NCBI GenBank assembly: GCA_001548435.1
Contig: AP017308.1
Location: forward strand, 3,419,030-3,483,029
Direction: 5' to 3'
DNA length: 64,000 nucleotides
Origin: Leptolyngbya sp. NIES-3755
Lineage (GTDB): Bacteria > Cyanobacteriota > Cyanobacteriia > Leptolyngbyales > Leptolyngbyaceae
Part shown: piece by piece, positions 44,757 to 51,962 of the stretch
Layout: every line of letters starts with the position of its first letter
Numbering within the stretch: the first letter of the stretch is position 1
Notes under the pieces: generated by a model
Told to the model about the DNA's origin: nothing
What the model saw: only the letters and a program-made list of their open reading frames with translations
Databases searched by the model: none
Made by a program: the position numbers and the translations under genes

Positions 44757-45917
44757 GTGGTCGCGACTCCAGAAAAGCTCGAACACACTCACCATCATTC
44801 CGCATCTTCAGACTCAAATCGAGTCGCGGTTTTGCTCATGGGATACGGCGAGGTCGAAAGCTACGACGATTTCGCCAATTACAACGAACAGGCGCTCAAT
44901 TTATTAACGGCAAAATTCGCTCCTGTTCCCACCTGGGTTTATCCGCCGTTAGCGAAGTTATTAGCCATCTTCGATTTGCATGAATGGGGACACCAACACG
45001 GGCAATTCATTTCTCCACACAACGAAATCTTTGAAAAACAACGGGCTGGAGTCGAAGCGGCATTACAAGAAAAATGGGGCGATCGCATTCAAGTCTTCAA
45101 AGCCTTCAACTTCTGCAAGCCCTTTTTACCTGACCAAGTTCTCACAGACATCAAAGCTCAAGGCTTCACCAAAATTCTGATTTATCCCTTGCTCGTGGTC
45201 GATTCGATCTTCACAAGCGGAATTGCAGTTGAACAAGTGAATAAAGCGTTAGCAAATCTAGCCGACGAAGGCGAACATTGGCTGAAGGGAACTCGGTATA
45301 TTCCATCTTTTTTCGATCGACCTGAGTACATCGATCTGATGGCTCACTTAGTCGAAGCCCAAATTCAATCTGATCTGGCTGAACATTATTTGCCATCTCA
45401 GATCGGCATTGTTTTGATGAATCATGGCTGTCCGCACAAAGCGAAAGGCTTTACCTCTGGAATTATTGAGAGCCAAGCCCTGTACGACAAGGTACGCGAT
45501 CGCTTAATCGATCGTTATCCGCTCATTTCCGTCGGCTGGCTGAACCACCAGACCCCGCTAATCGAATGGACGCAACCCAACGCCGATCTTGCAGCGAGAA
45601 ACCTGATCGAATTGGGAGCAAAAGCGATCGTCTTTATGCCGATCGGCTTTGCCACCGAAAATCATGAAACTCTTCTAGATGTCGAACACATCATTGAGAA
45701 GCTTCACCGCAAATATTCCGATGTGAAATACGTCAGAATGCCCTGCGTGAATGATGATTCCGACTTCCTAAAGATGGTTGCAGAGTGGGCAAATCCCCAA
45801 ATTGAATCCCTCTTATCAGAGCAAGCTTTGTCAGTTGTTCCTGTGCATGGCGAAATTCACCATCATCATGATCACGGACCCCACCATCACCACGGACACG
45901 AGCATCACCATCACTAA
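44757..45917 (+). CDS. Ferrochelatase-like protein with His-rich tail
   Basis: A 386-aa protein with GTG start. The main domain resembles HemH/chelatase proteins (VAVLLMGYGEV start, YPLLVVDSIFTSGIA, HQTPLIEW, MPIGFATENHETLLDVEHI). The last 20 or so residues are almost all His, with Asp and Gly (HHHHDHGPHHHHGH), a metal-binding tail. A shorter His cluster (HTHHHS) lies at the N-terminus. Whether it inserts iron, or another metal such as cobalt or nickel, or acts as a metal chaperone is not decidable from sequence. A terminator follows. Confidence 0.8.
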   Translation: MVATPEKLEHTHHHSASSDSNRVAVLLMGYGEVESYDDFANYNEQALNLLTAKFAPVPTWVYPPLAKLLAIFDLHEWGHQHGQFISPHNEIFEKQRAGVEAALQEKWGDRIQVFKAFNFCKPFLPDQVLTDIKAQGFTKILIYPLLVVDSIFTSGIAVEQVNKALANLADEGEHWLKGTRYIPSFFDRPEYIDLMAHLVEAQIQSDLAEHYLPSQIGIVLMNHGCPHKAKGFTSGIIESQALYDKVRDRLIDRYPLISVGWLNHQTPLIEWTQPNADLAARNLIELGAKAIVFMPIGFATENHETLLDVEHIIEKLHRKYSDVKYVRMPCVNDDSDFLKMVAEWANPQIESLLSEQALSVVPVHGEIHHHHDHGPHHHHGHEHHHH

Positions 45918-45931
45918 TGAGTGAATTTTAG

Positions 45932-45959
45932 GGGAGGCTCAGAATTGCCTCCCTTTTTT
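45932..45959 (+). terminator. Intrinsic terminator
   Basis: The 7-bp arms GGGAGGC and GCCTCCC enclose an 8-nt loop and are followed by TTTTTT. It ends the ferrochelatase-like transcript, just before the convergent HigA gene. Confidence 0.82.
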
Positions 45960-45968
45960 CGATCGGCG

Positions 45969-46367
45969 CTACAGAAACAAATCAGGCGACACTTTGAAGC
46001 GATCCGCCAATACTTTAGCCTGTGACTTGCTGATGGCTCTCTTTCCATTGACAACTTCGCTAACCACGCCACTTGAGCCAAGAATGCCAATGAGATCTGC
46101 CTGACGAGTTCCACTGGATGCCATAATGTGTTGAAGAATTTCGTGTGGAGCAGCCTCCGGCATTGGGTAATGCTCTGTTTCGTAAAGCTCCACCAGCGTT
46201 ACAAGCAATTGATATAACTTTTTCTCTTCGGGGGTTCGATCGCTCTTAAAATGAAGTTGTTCTACGACTGCCAGAAGTCGCTCATACTCCCGTTCTGAGT
46301 CAATTACTTGTGGCAGCGTCTCCATCAGCAATTGACTATATTTAGTTTGGTCAAAAGTAAGGGTCAT
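45969..46367 (-). CDS. higA: HigA-type antitoxin with XRE helix-turn-helix
   Basis: 132 aa. The C-terminal 55 residues form an XRE-type HTH (SGTRQADLIGILGSSGVVSE, KRAISKSQAKVLADRF). The N-terminal half is helical and acidic, as expected for a toxin-neutralising domain. The start overlaps the end of the toxin gene by 17 bp. The toxin-first order is typical of HigBA. The antitoxin probably also autorepresses the pair. Confidence 0.85.
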   Translation of the reverse strand: MTLTFDQTKYSQLLMETLPQVIDSEREYERLLAVVEQLHFKSDRTPEEKKLYQLLVTLVELYETEHYPMPEAAPHEILQHIMASSGTRQADLIGILGSSGVVSEVVNGKRAISKSQAKVLADRFKVSPDLFL

Positions 46368-46650
46368 TTTTCCACTTGTCTTTGTCGTATTCAGTGTGAG
46401 TTAAAAAGTACTTGTAAAAAATCGTTTGGGTTTCGTAATCAATTCCAACAATTAATCGATAAGCATTCCCCTTGATATTAAAGACGGTAAAGTTACCGAC
46501 CGTTTCAGCCTCTCGATAAATTAATCGAACGTCTTCTAAAGATTGCCAATTCGCTCTTCTAACCGTTGCGTACCATTGCTCAATTTGAGAACTGACATCA
46601 GGAAACTGAGCCGCATCAAGGCGCAAATTTCGGATATGAATAAGGTGCAT
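46351..46650 (-). CDS. higB: HigB-type toxin (RelE-fold mRNA interferase)
   Basis: A 99-aa basic RelE/HigB-like protein. The pattern is helix-helix then beta strands with VFNIKGNAYRLIVGIDYETQ and the terminal FYKYFLTHTEYDKDKW, a HigB signature. HigB toxins cut translated mRNA on the ribosome. It is first in a two-gene operon with the antitoxin, and the overlap suggests coupling. It lies just outside the CRISPR locus. Confidence 0.87.
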   Translation of the reverse strand: MHLIHIRNLRLDAAQFPDVSSQIEQWYATVRRANWQSLEDVRLIYREAETVGNFTVFNIKGNAYRLIVGIDYETQTIFYKYFLTHTEYDKDKWKNDPYF

Positions 46651-46802
46651 TATTGGGTAGCTTTTTCATAAGAAACAATCAATTCAATATGTTTTTATGC
46701 TCTCATTTTGAGAGGAACCTGTCAATCTAATGCCACTTCGCGACTTCAATAATTTAGATTGTACGATCGCATTTCTTACGCTATAATTTCAGAACTTAGT
46801 TA

Positions 46803-46876
46803 CGGGATGTAGCGCAGCTTGGTAGCGCGCCTGCTTTGGGAGCAGGATGCCGCAGGTTCAAATCCTGTCATCCCGA
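46803..46876 (+). tRNA. tRNA-Pro (anticodon UGG)
   Basis: A 74-nt cloverleaf. The acceptor stem pairs CGGGATG with CATCCCG and has discriminator A. The D arm is AGCGCAGCTTGGTAGCGC. The anticodon stem CCTGC/GCAGG holds a TTTGGGA loop with anticodon TGG. The T arm has GGTTCAAATCC. No CCA is encoded. It sits between the HigBA operon and the WYL regulator. tRNA genes are frequent integration points, and the CRISPR island begins just beyond it. Confidence 0.97.
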
Positions 46877-46945
46877 TTAGTTTCAGGAGTGTGATCCTCA
46901 GATTTCCCTGAATCTGATAATCCGCTTCTGATCATCTATTTACGA

Positions 46946-47809
46946 TCAGGGCAGATTGTAGCGATCGCACAGTTCTAACAGTTCTCGTTTGATCAACTCC
47001 CGCACCCGTTCTGGCGAGACAACCTCACAATCCTGCCCATATCGCAAGATTTCTCGAATTAACCAAAACGGACTCGACACGCGCCGGACTACGCGCCGGA
47101 CTTGGGGTAAGTTTTCATGCCACTCATTCACTTCATCGATCGCAGTCTTACTTCGATAAGCAAATGCCAATCCTTGAAACAAATGCAGTTCTACCGCAAC
47201 GGTCGCTAACCCAGTCGATCGCCACGCTCCCGCAACCGGATGAATTGCAGCATCCGTGATCCGATCGAGTCTCAGCGATCGATTGTTCTGAAGTTCTGGC
47301 AATCCTTGTGCTCCTTCTGTTTCCTCACACCAACAATCAAGATATTGCCGATCTTCATGCGATACGATCGCAGCAAATCGAATCGTGAAGTGCCACACTC
47401 GCTCAGCAGCATCTTGATACGACAACTGAAACGGTTGCTGTCGTCGAATGTAACGCTCAACTTCTAATCGCCAAGCTTGACTCGGTTGCGCGATGAACTG
47501 TTCTAGCTCCATTCGCAACGGGATCGTCAGTTCACTCCGCTCTAGAAGGAGTTGCGCGATCGCGACGGCATCTTCGATCTTTCCAGCATCTACTAAAGCA
47601 GTTCGGGCTTGATTCAGAGCATTGATGCGATCGACATTCCAGTCATGATTCGGGGCGATGACGAATTGACGACGGGCGATCGCTTCGACCAATTTGGAAA
47701 TATTTGCGCGATCGCCCCAAGTCATTCCAAGCTCTAACGCCAGGTTTTCTAGCTGAGCTTTATCGCGCTCTGAAATCGAGAGTGTAATGGCTTGACCTTT
47801 TCGACCCAT
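46946..47809 (-). CDS. WYL-domain transcriptional regulator of the CRISPR locus
   Basis: About 287 aa. The N-terminus has a ribbon-helix-helix-like segment (ITLSISERDKAQLENLALELG), a central WYL-type domain follows (FQLSYQDAAERVWHF...YLDCWCEET), and the C-terminal extension is typical of WYL proteins. The ATG at 47809 (MGRKGQAITL) is chosen because the 64-codon upstream extension crosses the divergent promoter region. It is transcribed away from cas3. WYL proteins adjacent to type I-D loci in cyanobacteria have been implicated in crRNA or cas control, so regulation of this locus is a good inference. Confidence 0.85.
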   Translation of the reverse strand: MGRKGQAITLSISERDKAQLENLALELGMTWGDRANISKLVEAIARRQFVIAPNHDWNVDRINALNQARTALVDAGKIEDAVAIAQLLLERSELTIPLRMELEQFIAQPSQAWRLEVERYIRRQQPFQLSYQDAAERVWHFTIRFAAIVSHEDRQYLDCWCEETEGAQGLPELQNNRSLRLDRITDAAIHPVAGAWRSTGLATVAVELHLFQGLAFAYRSKTAIDEVNEWHENLPQVRRVVRRVSSPFWLIREILRYGQDCEVVSPERVRELIKRELLELCDRYNLP

Positions 47810-47896
47810 AATGTACGTACACTTTGAACTTGCACTTTTCCATTGTGCCGATATTATAGAGACATAGCAACCCTTTACGTACAATTCACTGCGAGT
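47810..47896. promoter_or_regulatory. Divergent WYL/cas3 control region with two TACGTACA sites
   Basis: The 87-bp gap between the WYL gene and cas3 holds a candidate cas3 promoter: TTGCAC (47830-47835), 16 bp, TATTAT (47852-47857). Two copies of TACGTACA, at 47814-47821 and 47876-47883, lie 62 bp apart (about six helical turns) and flank that promoter. The first sits in a full palindrome, TGTACGTACA. These are good candidate operators for the WYL protein. Confidence 0.6.
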
Positions 47897-50068
47897 ATGA
47901 CGGTCTATTCTGTAACGCTTCAGCCTATTTATTCCTGTCCCGCTACGGACTCGATCGAAGGATTGAACTTGCCGAATCAGTGGCGACTCTCCTGGCATCA
48001 AGCAGCAACCTTGAAGGCGTTACGAGACCCGAACATTGATGTGGTTGTGAACACCGCAATGACAGGGGATGGAAAGAGTCTGGCAGCTTATCTCAGTGTT
48101 CTTCAAGACCATTGCTATGCGATCGGGCTTTATCCGACTAACGAGCTTGCAAGAGATCAGAACACTCAAATTGAGCATTACGTCGCGCAGTTTCAGCCCG
48201 AAAATCAGCCGCGCATTGTGCGATTGAGTGGAGCAGCGCTAGAAAACTATGCAGAAAATGAAGGCTTGCGGAAAAGTGCCGCGATCGCAACTCAAACTGA
48301 GCAAACAGAAGTGCTGTTAACGAATCCAGATTTGTTTCACTATTTGCATCGTGGAGCCTATCTGATTCCTGGTGATAGTCCAGACAAATTATGGGGACGA
48401 ATCGATGAGATATTCGATCTATTCATCTTTGATGAGTTTCATGTTTTTGCTGCGCCACAGATTTCGAGCGTGATTAATACAATGATTCTGATTCGCTCTA
48501 CCAGTCGTCGCAAGAAGTTTTTATTTCTATCCGCGACTCCGGATGAGCAGTTGATTCAACGTTTAAGAACGGCGGGATTTCGCTGCCAAGTGATTGATCC
48601 GCTCTCACAGGGTAAATATGAATTTCCAACCTCTTTCGAGCAGCAACAATCACTTCAAGCACAGCATTGGAGACAAGTAGCGCGATCAATTACACTTCAT
48701 TTTGTCCCGTTAGAATCTGCGACCAAAGCTTCGGAGACTTGGCTAATTGAAAATGCACCTCTAATTTTGGAGCAATTTCAGCAGCAACCGGGGAGTAAGG
48801 GTGCAATTATTCTGAACTCGATCGCAGCGGTAAAACGACTGATGCCTCAATTTCTTGCTCTATTCGAGCCGCAGGGTTTGACTGTTCGAGAGAACACAGG
48901 CTTGACAGGTAGAACTGAGCGAGAACAATCCCTATCGGCTGATTTAATCTTGGGAACAAGCACGATCGATGTCGGGGTTGACTTCAAGATTAACTTTCTG
49001 ATTTTTGAATCGTCTGATGCTGGAAATTTTATTCAGCGCTTGGGTCGATTGGGAAGACATGACGGATATCAGATTGGCGATCGTGAAGTTCAGTTTGAGC
49101 AATTCACCGCTTATGCTTTAGTTCCCAAGTTTTTCACTGAGCGATTGTTTGAGAGAGAATCACCCCCATTCGTTGCAGGCGAATCTTACGATCGTCCTTT
49201 CTTTAATAGCAAGGTTTTGTATGAGTATCGTCATATCAATGATTTCCGGGGCTACTACAAGCGTTGGGGCGCATATCAGTCCCTTTATCTTGGTCGCAAG
49301 TTATCAGAGCGAACGATTCAGCAGCAATATGCAGGCAGTTTAGAGGTTTTCAAAACAACTTGTGAACAGATCTTCGATCGCTCGTTTAAGCAATTGGCAG
49401 GATTTGTTAGAGGCTGGGCGCAAGACTGGCAGCAACTATCGGGCAAGAAAGAAGGAAATCCAATTTATGAAGATGCCTGTAGCTTTAGAGGATCAAGTCC
49501 CTTACAGTGTGGAATTTATGATTTGACTGAACGGCATGAAAGCGATCGCTTTAAGACTTACGATTTACCGGGCATTCTCGCTAATTTAGAGGTTGAGATG
49601 ATCAGCGAGGCGGAATTTCTACGATCGCTTCAAGAAACGGTCGAACGCACCGGACAACCGATTCCGAAAGGTCGATTTTCTTACTGTCTTGCCTTTATGA
49701 AACTGCTCCGTTACCGAGAAGAGCGATCGGACTGGAAGTTTGTCTATTCAGGCGATTTGAATCCTAAAGCTTGGAGAGTAGAAGTTTTGAAAGGAATCGA
49801 GATTTGGCAACCTGACAATCCTTGGGCAAGCACGATCAACAAACGTTTGAGAATGCAAGGTTTAGTTTCGTATGTTGTAAAGCGTCCCGTTACTGAAGTG
49901 CGATTCAAGCTCAAGCTACCGATGCACTTTCAGATCTACTCGATTAGCGATTCGCATAGTCTTCATGATGCTGCACCTTACTCGATCGCTTTTGGACAAA
50001 GTGCATTACTGCTTGACACTCTCGCCTATCAACTCAAAAGCAAAGGAGACGATCCGTGGATATTTTGA
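47897..50068 (+). CDS. cas3: Type I-D CRISPR-associated helicase Cas3'
   Basis: A 723-aa superfamily 2 helicase that unwinds target DNA after it is recruited by the I-D effector. Motif I is MTGDGKS (residues 55-61), motif II is IFDEFHVF (DEFH) and motif III is LSATP. The C-terminal RecA domain contains IQRLGRLGRHD. There is no HD nuclease domain; in type I-D this lies in Cas10d. I chose the ATG at 47897 (MTVYSVTLQP), the conserved family start, over a TTG 18 codons upstream. It is separated from the effector genes by the mini-CRISPR and the toxin-antitoxin-like genes. Confidence 0.93.
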   Translation: MTVYSVTLQPIYSCPATDSIEGLNLPNQWRLSWHQAATLKALRDPNIDVVVNTAMTGDGKSLAAYLSVLQDHCYAIGLYPTNELARDQNTQIEHYVAQFQPENQPRIVRLSGAALENYAENEGLRKSAAIATQTEQTEVLLTNPDLFHYLHRGAYLIPGDSPDKLWGRIDEIFDLFIFDEFHVFAAPQISSVINTMILIRSTSRRKKFLFLSATPDEQLIQRLRTAGFRCQVIDPLSQGKYEFPTSFEQQQSLQAQHWRQVARSITLHFVPLESATKASETWLIENAPLILEQFQQQPGSKGAIILNSIAAVKRLMPQFLALFEPQGLTVRENTGLTGRTEREQSLSADLILGTSTIDVGVDFKINFLIFESSDAGNFIQRLGRLGRHDGYQIGDREVQFEQFTAYALVPKFFTERLFERESPPFVAGESYDRPFFNSKVLYEYRHINDFRGYYKRWGAYQSLYLGRKLSERTIQQQYAGSLEVFKTTCEQIFDRSFKQLAGFVRGWAQDWQQLSGKKEGNPIYEDACSFRGSSPLQCGIYDLTERHESDRFKTYDLPGILANLEVEMISEAEFLRSLQETVERTGQPIPKGRFSYCLAFMKLLRYREERSDWKFVYSGDLNPKAWRVEVLKGIEIWQPDNPWASTINKRLRMQGLVSYVVKRPVTEVRFKLKLPMHFQIYSISDSHSLHDAAPYSIAFGQSALLLDTLAYQLKSKGDDPWIF

Positions 50069-50069
50069 T

Positions 50070-50183
50070 GTTTCAGTCCCGTTGACGGGATTAGTCAAGG
50101 TTTGCCGGAAAAGAAATAGCTTACGCCAGTAAGTGCAGACGTATTTATTTCAATCCCGATAACGGGATTCTCCTGCCTGTCCT
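50070..50183 (-). CRISPR. Isolated mini-CRISPR (two degenerate repeats, one pseudo-spacer)
   Basis: Two repeat-like units 77 nt apart, in reverse orientation to the main array. The unit at 50070-50106 matches 24 of 25 of the hairpin-side bases of the main repeat. The unit at 50147-50183 matches 18 of 25 but keeps a perfect stem (AATCCCG-TTAT-CGGGATT). Both keep GAAA in the 3' handle. The 5' thirds are diverged. They enclose a 40-nt pseudo-spacer at 50107-50146. Read on the minus strand this would give one crRNA-like molecule with spacer start AAATACGTCTGCACTTA, divergent from the downstream genes. Confidence 0.8.
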
Positions 50184-50206
50184 CAGAACGGCTCCGACAA
50201 ACGCAG

Positions 50207-50259
50207 TTGAATTTTATCAAGTTTCAACCTATTTTACCCGTTAAATAAGTCTGAACTTA
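50207..50259 (+). promoter_or_regulatory. Candidate promoter of the wHTH/MNT/HEPN module with pseudo-spacer target
   Basis: A sigma70-like promoter TTGAAT (50207-50212), 17 bp, TATTTT (50230-50235) predicts a transcription start near 50242. Directly on it lies a partial protospacer at 50243-50259, AAATAaGTCTGaACTTA. It equals the first 17 nt of the pseudo-spacer except at positions 6 and 12, and the match stops at 18. The preceding bases GTT (50240-50242) fit the GTN/GTH motif known for type I-D. Promoter boxes are seen by eye; activity is not proven. Confidence 0.7.
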
Positions 50260-50353
50260 AAAAAGTTCTTGCCATCGGTTATCGATTGCGCTACGTTTTG
50301 ATCGACAAGAAAAAATAGTTCTCTTGAACTGTGATTTTTGTTACACAATCACA
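50253..50353. promoter_or_regulatory. Inverted-repeat operator candidates upstream of the wHTH gene
   Basis: Three inverted repeats lie between the promoter and the wHTH start: GAACTT-AAAA-AAGTTC (50253-50268), AGTTC-TCTT-GAACT (50317-50330) and TGTGAT-N12-ATCACA (50330-50353). The first two share the GAACT half-site in opposite arrangements, and the first overlaps the pseudo-spacer target. They suit binding by a dimeric wHTH repressor. Confidence 0.5.
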
Positions 50354-50369
50354 CTAATGGAGTAATCCA

Positions 50370-50570
50370 ATGAAAGGTCCAAAGAAGCTTGATCTATTGA
50401 TTGAGGCGTTATCGGATGGCGAGTGGCACTGGGGAGATGAACTGGCGCGCACAGTTGGTCATCGTTTTGGAGCAACGATTAAAGACGCGAGAAATAAGGG
50501 CTATTTGATTAAAACTGATCGAGTAGGACTGAAAAATCGCTACCGGATGTTGAAGATTTCGGTTCCTTAA
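50370..50570 (+). CDS. Small stand-alone winged-HTH protein
   Basis: A 66-aa basic protein, MKGPKKLDLLIEALSDG..., that is essentially one winged-helix domain. It closely resembles the first 60 residues of the MNT fusion protein encoded 240 bp downstream (shared LL..L.DG.WH...EL....G.RFG......A...GY.I.T...GL..RYR). GGAG lies 8 nt before the ATG. It is the first gene after the pseudo-spacer target. A role as autorepressor or antitoxin component is inferred from fold and position. Confidence 0.75.
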   Translation: MKGPKKLDLLIEALSDGEWHWGDELARTVGHRFGATIKDARNKGYLIKTDRVGLKNRYRMLKISVP

Positions 50571-50811
50571 CTTCTTGAAACCCCTATATAGGTACAAATT
50601 TCGATAAAGTCTGCGATCAATTAGAGGAGAGCTTTTGAATAGCTTCCGGCATTAAGTTCAGGCGTAAGTACCCTCAACCCCCTTCTAGATATTTTAATAG
50701 CAAGGCTGGTTAAGTCACGATAAAGCTAAAACTAAAATGCAAGTGTCCTAAATGCTTTCCTCTTTCCTGAAATTGTTCTAACTACTGAGTGCCCATACTA
50801 GGAGAAACCCT
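50571..50811. promoter_or_regulatory. Intergenic region between the two wHTH genes
   Basis: 241 bp without a gene. It contains a 10-bp palindrome CCTATATAGG (50583-50592) close to the wHTH stop and an AAGTTC half-site like those upstream of the first wHTH gene. An AGGAG ribosome site precedes the MNT start. A second promoter here is possible. Confidence 0.4.
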
Positions 50812-51504
50812 ATGAAGACAAAGATAGAATTGTTGCTAGATACCCTTGCAGATGGTAAATGGCACTCAAGCCAAGAGCTTTCTGAGCAAATCGGTTGGCG
50901 GTTTGGAAATTTGCTATATCAAGCGAAGCAGCAAGGATACTCAATTCAAACTGAACGTGATGGACTTCAGTATCGGTATCGAAGAATTTTGAAGAATTCT
51001 GATGTCCCTAGTAGCGCGGCATCAGATCCGGAACTTGCGATCGCACCAGCGCTGCAACAAGTTTCGCACGAGAGGTTCATAAACTTTCAATCTGCCGTGC
51101 CGCAAATTGTAGAACAGCTTCCCTGTCTAAAAATGCTAGTGCTATTTGGTTCCAGGGCAAGAGGCGAGGAGCGAGAAGATAGTGACTGGGATTTTGCAGT
51201 TCTTCATGACTTAGAACTCCGTAAACAGTATGAAAAAAAGGATGGTTGGGGGTTTAAATCCTGGGTTGTTATTCAGCAGGTGTTACAACTGCCAGATGAC
51301 AAGATTGATATTGTTGATCTAGATAGTTGCTCTGATGTAATGGCTCATATTATTGCTCGCGATGGACAGCTACTTTATGAACGGAATCAGGGAGACTTTG
51401 CGAATTTCCGTCAGAACGTACTCAAAAGCAAAGCTGAACTGAGACGACTAGAGCAAGAAGAGCAAAGTTTATTAGAACTTGAATTGCGTCAGTGGGGAGT
51501 ATGA
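50812..51504 (+). CDS. wHTH-MNT nucleotidyltransferase fusion (MntA-like antitoxin)
   Basis: 230 aa. Residues 1-60 are a winged helix paralogous to the preceding small protein. Residues 90-190 are a minimal nucleotidyltransferase with the active-site motif LFGSRARG (112-118) and SDWDF (124-128), the GS...DxD pattern. A helical tail follows. In MntA/HepT systems the MNT protein neutralises the HEPN toxin by transferring AMP to a tyrosine. The N-terminal wHTH is an unusual addition. The stop overlaps the HEPN start (ATGA), which supports coupling. It is embedded in the cas locus. Confidence 0.85.
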   Translation: MKTKIELLLDTLADGKWHSSQELSEQIGWRFGNLLYQAKQQGYSIQTERDGLQYRYRRILKNSDVPSSAASDPELAIAPALQQVSHERFINFQSAVPQIVEQLPCLKMLVLFGSRARGEEREDSDWDFAVLHDLELRKQYEKKDGWGFKSWVVIQQVLQLPDDKIDIVDLDSCSDVMAHIIARDGQLLYERNQGDFANFRQNVLKSKAELRRLEQEEQSLLELELRQWGV

Positions 51505-51962
51505 CAAAAATTAGTCGCCTACAGATAACTCGTAAGCTCAGAGCCATGATGAGTTATATCAATGAACTTGAAGCCTTCGAGGATCTGACGTTAGATGAGT
51601 ATCTTCGCAACTTTAGAGAACAACTCGTAGTAGAGAGGCTTATAGAGTTAATCATTCAAGCCTCTCTCGATATCACTCGATTTCTGCTTAAAAATATCCA
51701 TCAGACTAGCCCCAAAGAGAACGCGACTGTATTTCTAGTAGCAGGACAGTATGGCTTAATTACTGCTGAGGTTGCAACCAACCTTGCAGAATTCGGTAAA
51801 TTTCGTAATGTTCTAGCTCATATGTATGAAGAGATTGATCCTGTTGTTGTGTTTGGAGCAATTCGAGAAACATTGGACATTTATCCAATCTATGCCAGAC
51901 AGATTAAAGAATACGTAGACTCACTAGACTTAGAGAACGATAACAATGAATCCTTTAAATGA
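51501..51962 (+). CDS. HEPN domain protein (HepT-like RNase toxin)
   Basis: 153 aa, all-helical, DUF86/HepT family. The catalytic and target motif R-x4-H-x-Y is complete: FRNVLAHMY, with R102, H107 and Y109. HepT proteins are RNases controlled by AMP transfer to that tyrosine. The ATG at 51501 overlaps the MNT stop, and GGGGAG precedes it. Its 3' end overlaps the start of cas10d by 17 bp, so cas10d translation is likely tied to this gene. This links a toxin physically to the interference operon. Confidence 0.88.
   Translation: MTKISRLQITRKLRAMMSYINELEAFEDLTLDEYLRNFREQLVVERLIELIIQASLDITRFLLKNIHQTSPKENATVFLVAGQYGLITAEVATNLAEFGKFRNVLAHMYEEIDPVVVFGAIRETLDIYPIYARQIKEYVDSLDLENDNNESFK

Noticed and set aside
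47843..47896. An N-terminal extension of cas3 from a TTG
   Set aside because: It runs across the divergent promoter region and one TACGTACA site; family members start at MTVYSVTLQP-like sequence.
50330..50353. A CRP-type site TGTGAT...ATCACA upstream of the wHTH gene
   Set aside because: The spacer of 12 nt is too long for a CRP-type site, so it is listed only as an inverted repeat.
50571..50811. A second target of the pseudo-spacer near the MNT start
   Set aside because: Only an 8-nt match (GGCGTAAG) outside the seed and not in PAM register; consistent with chance.
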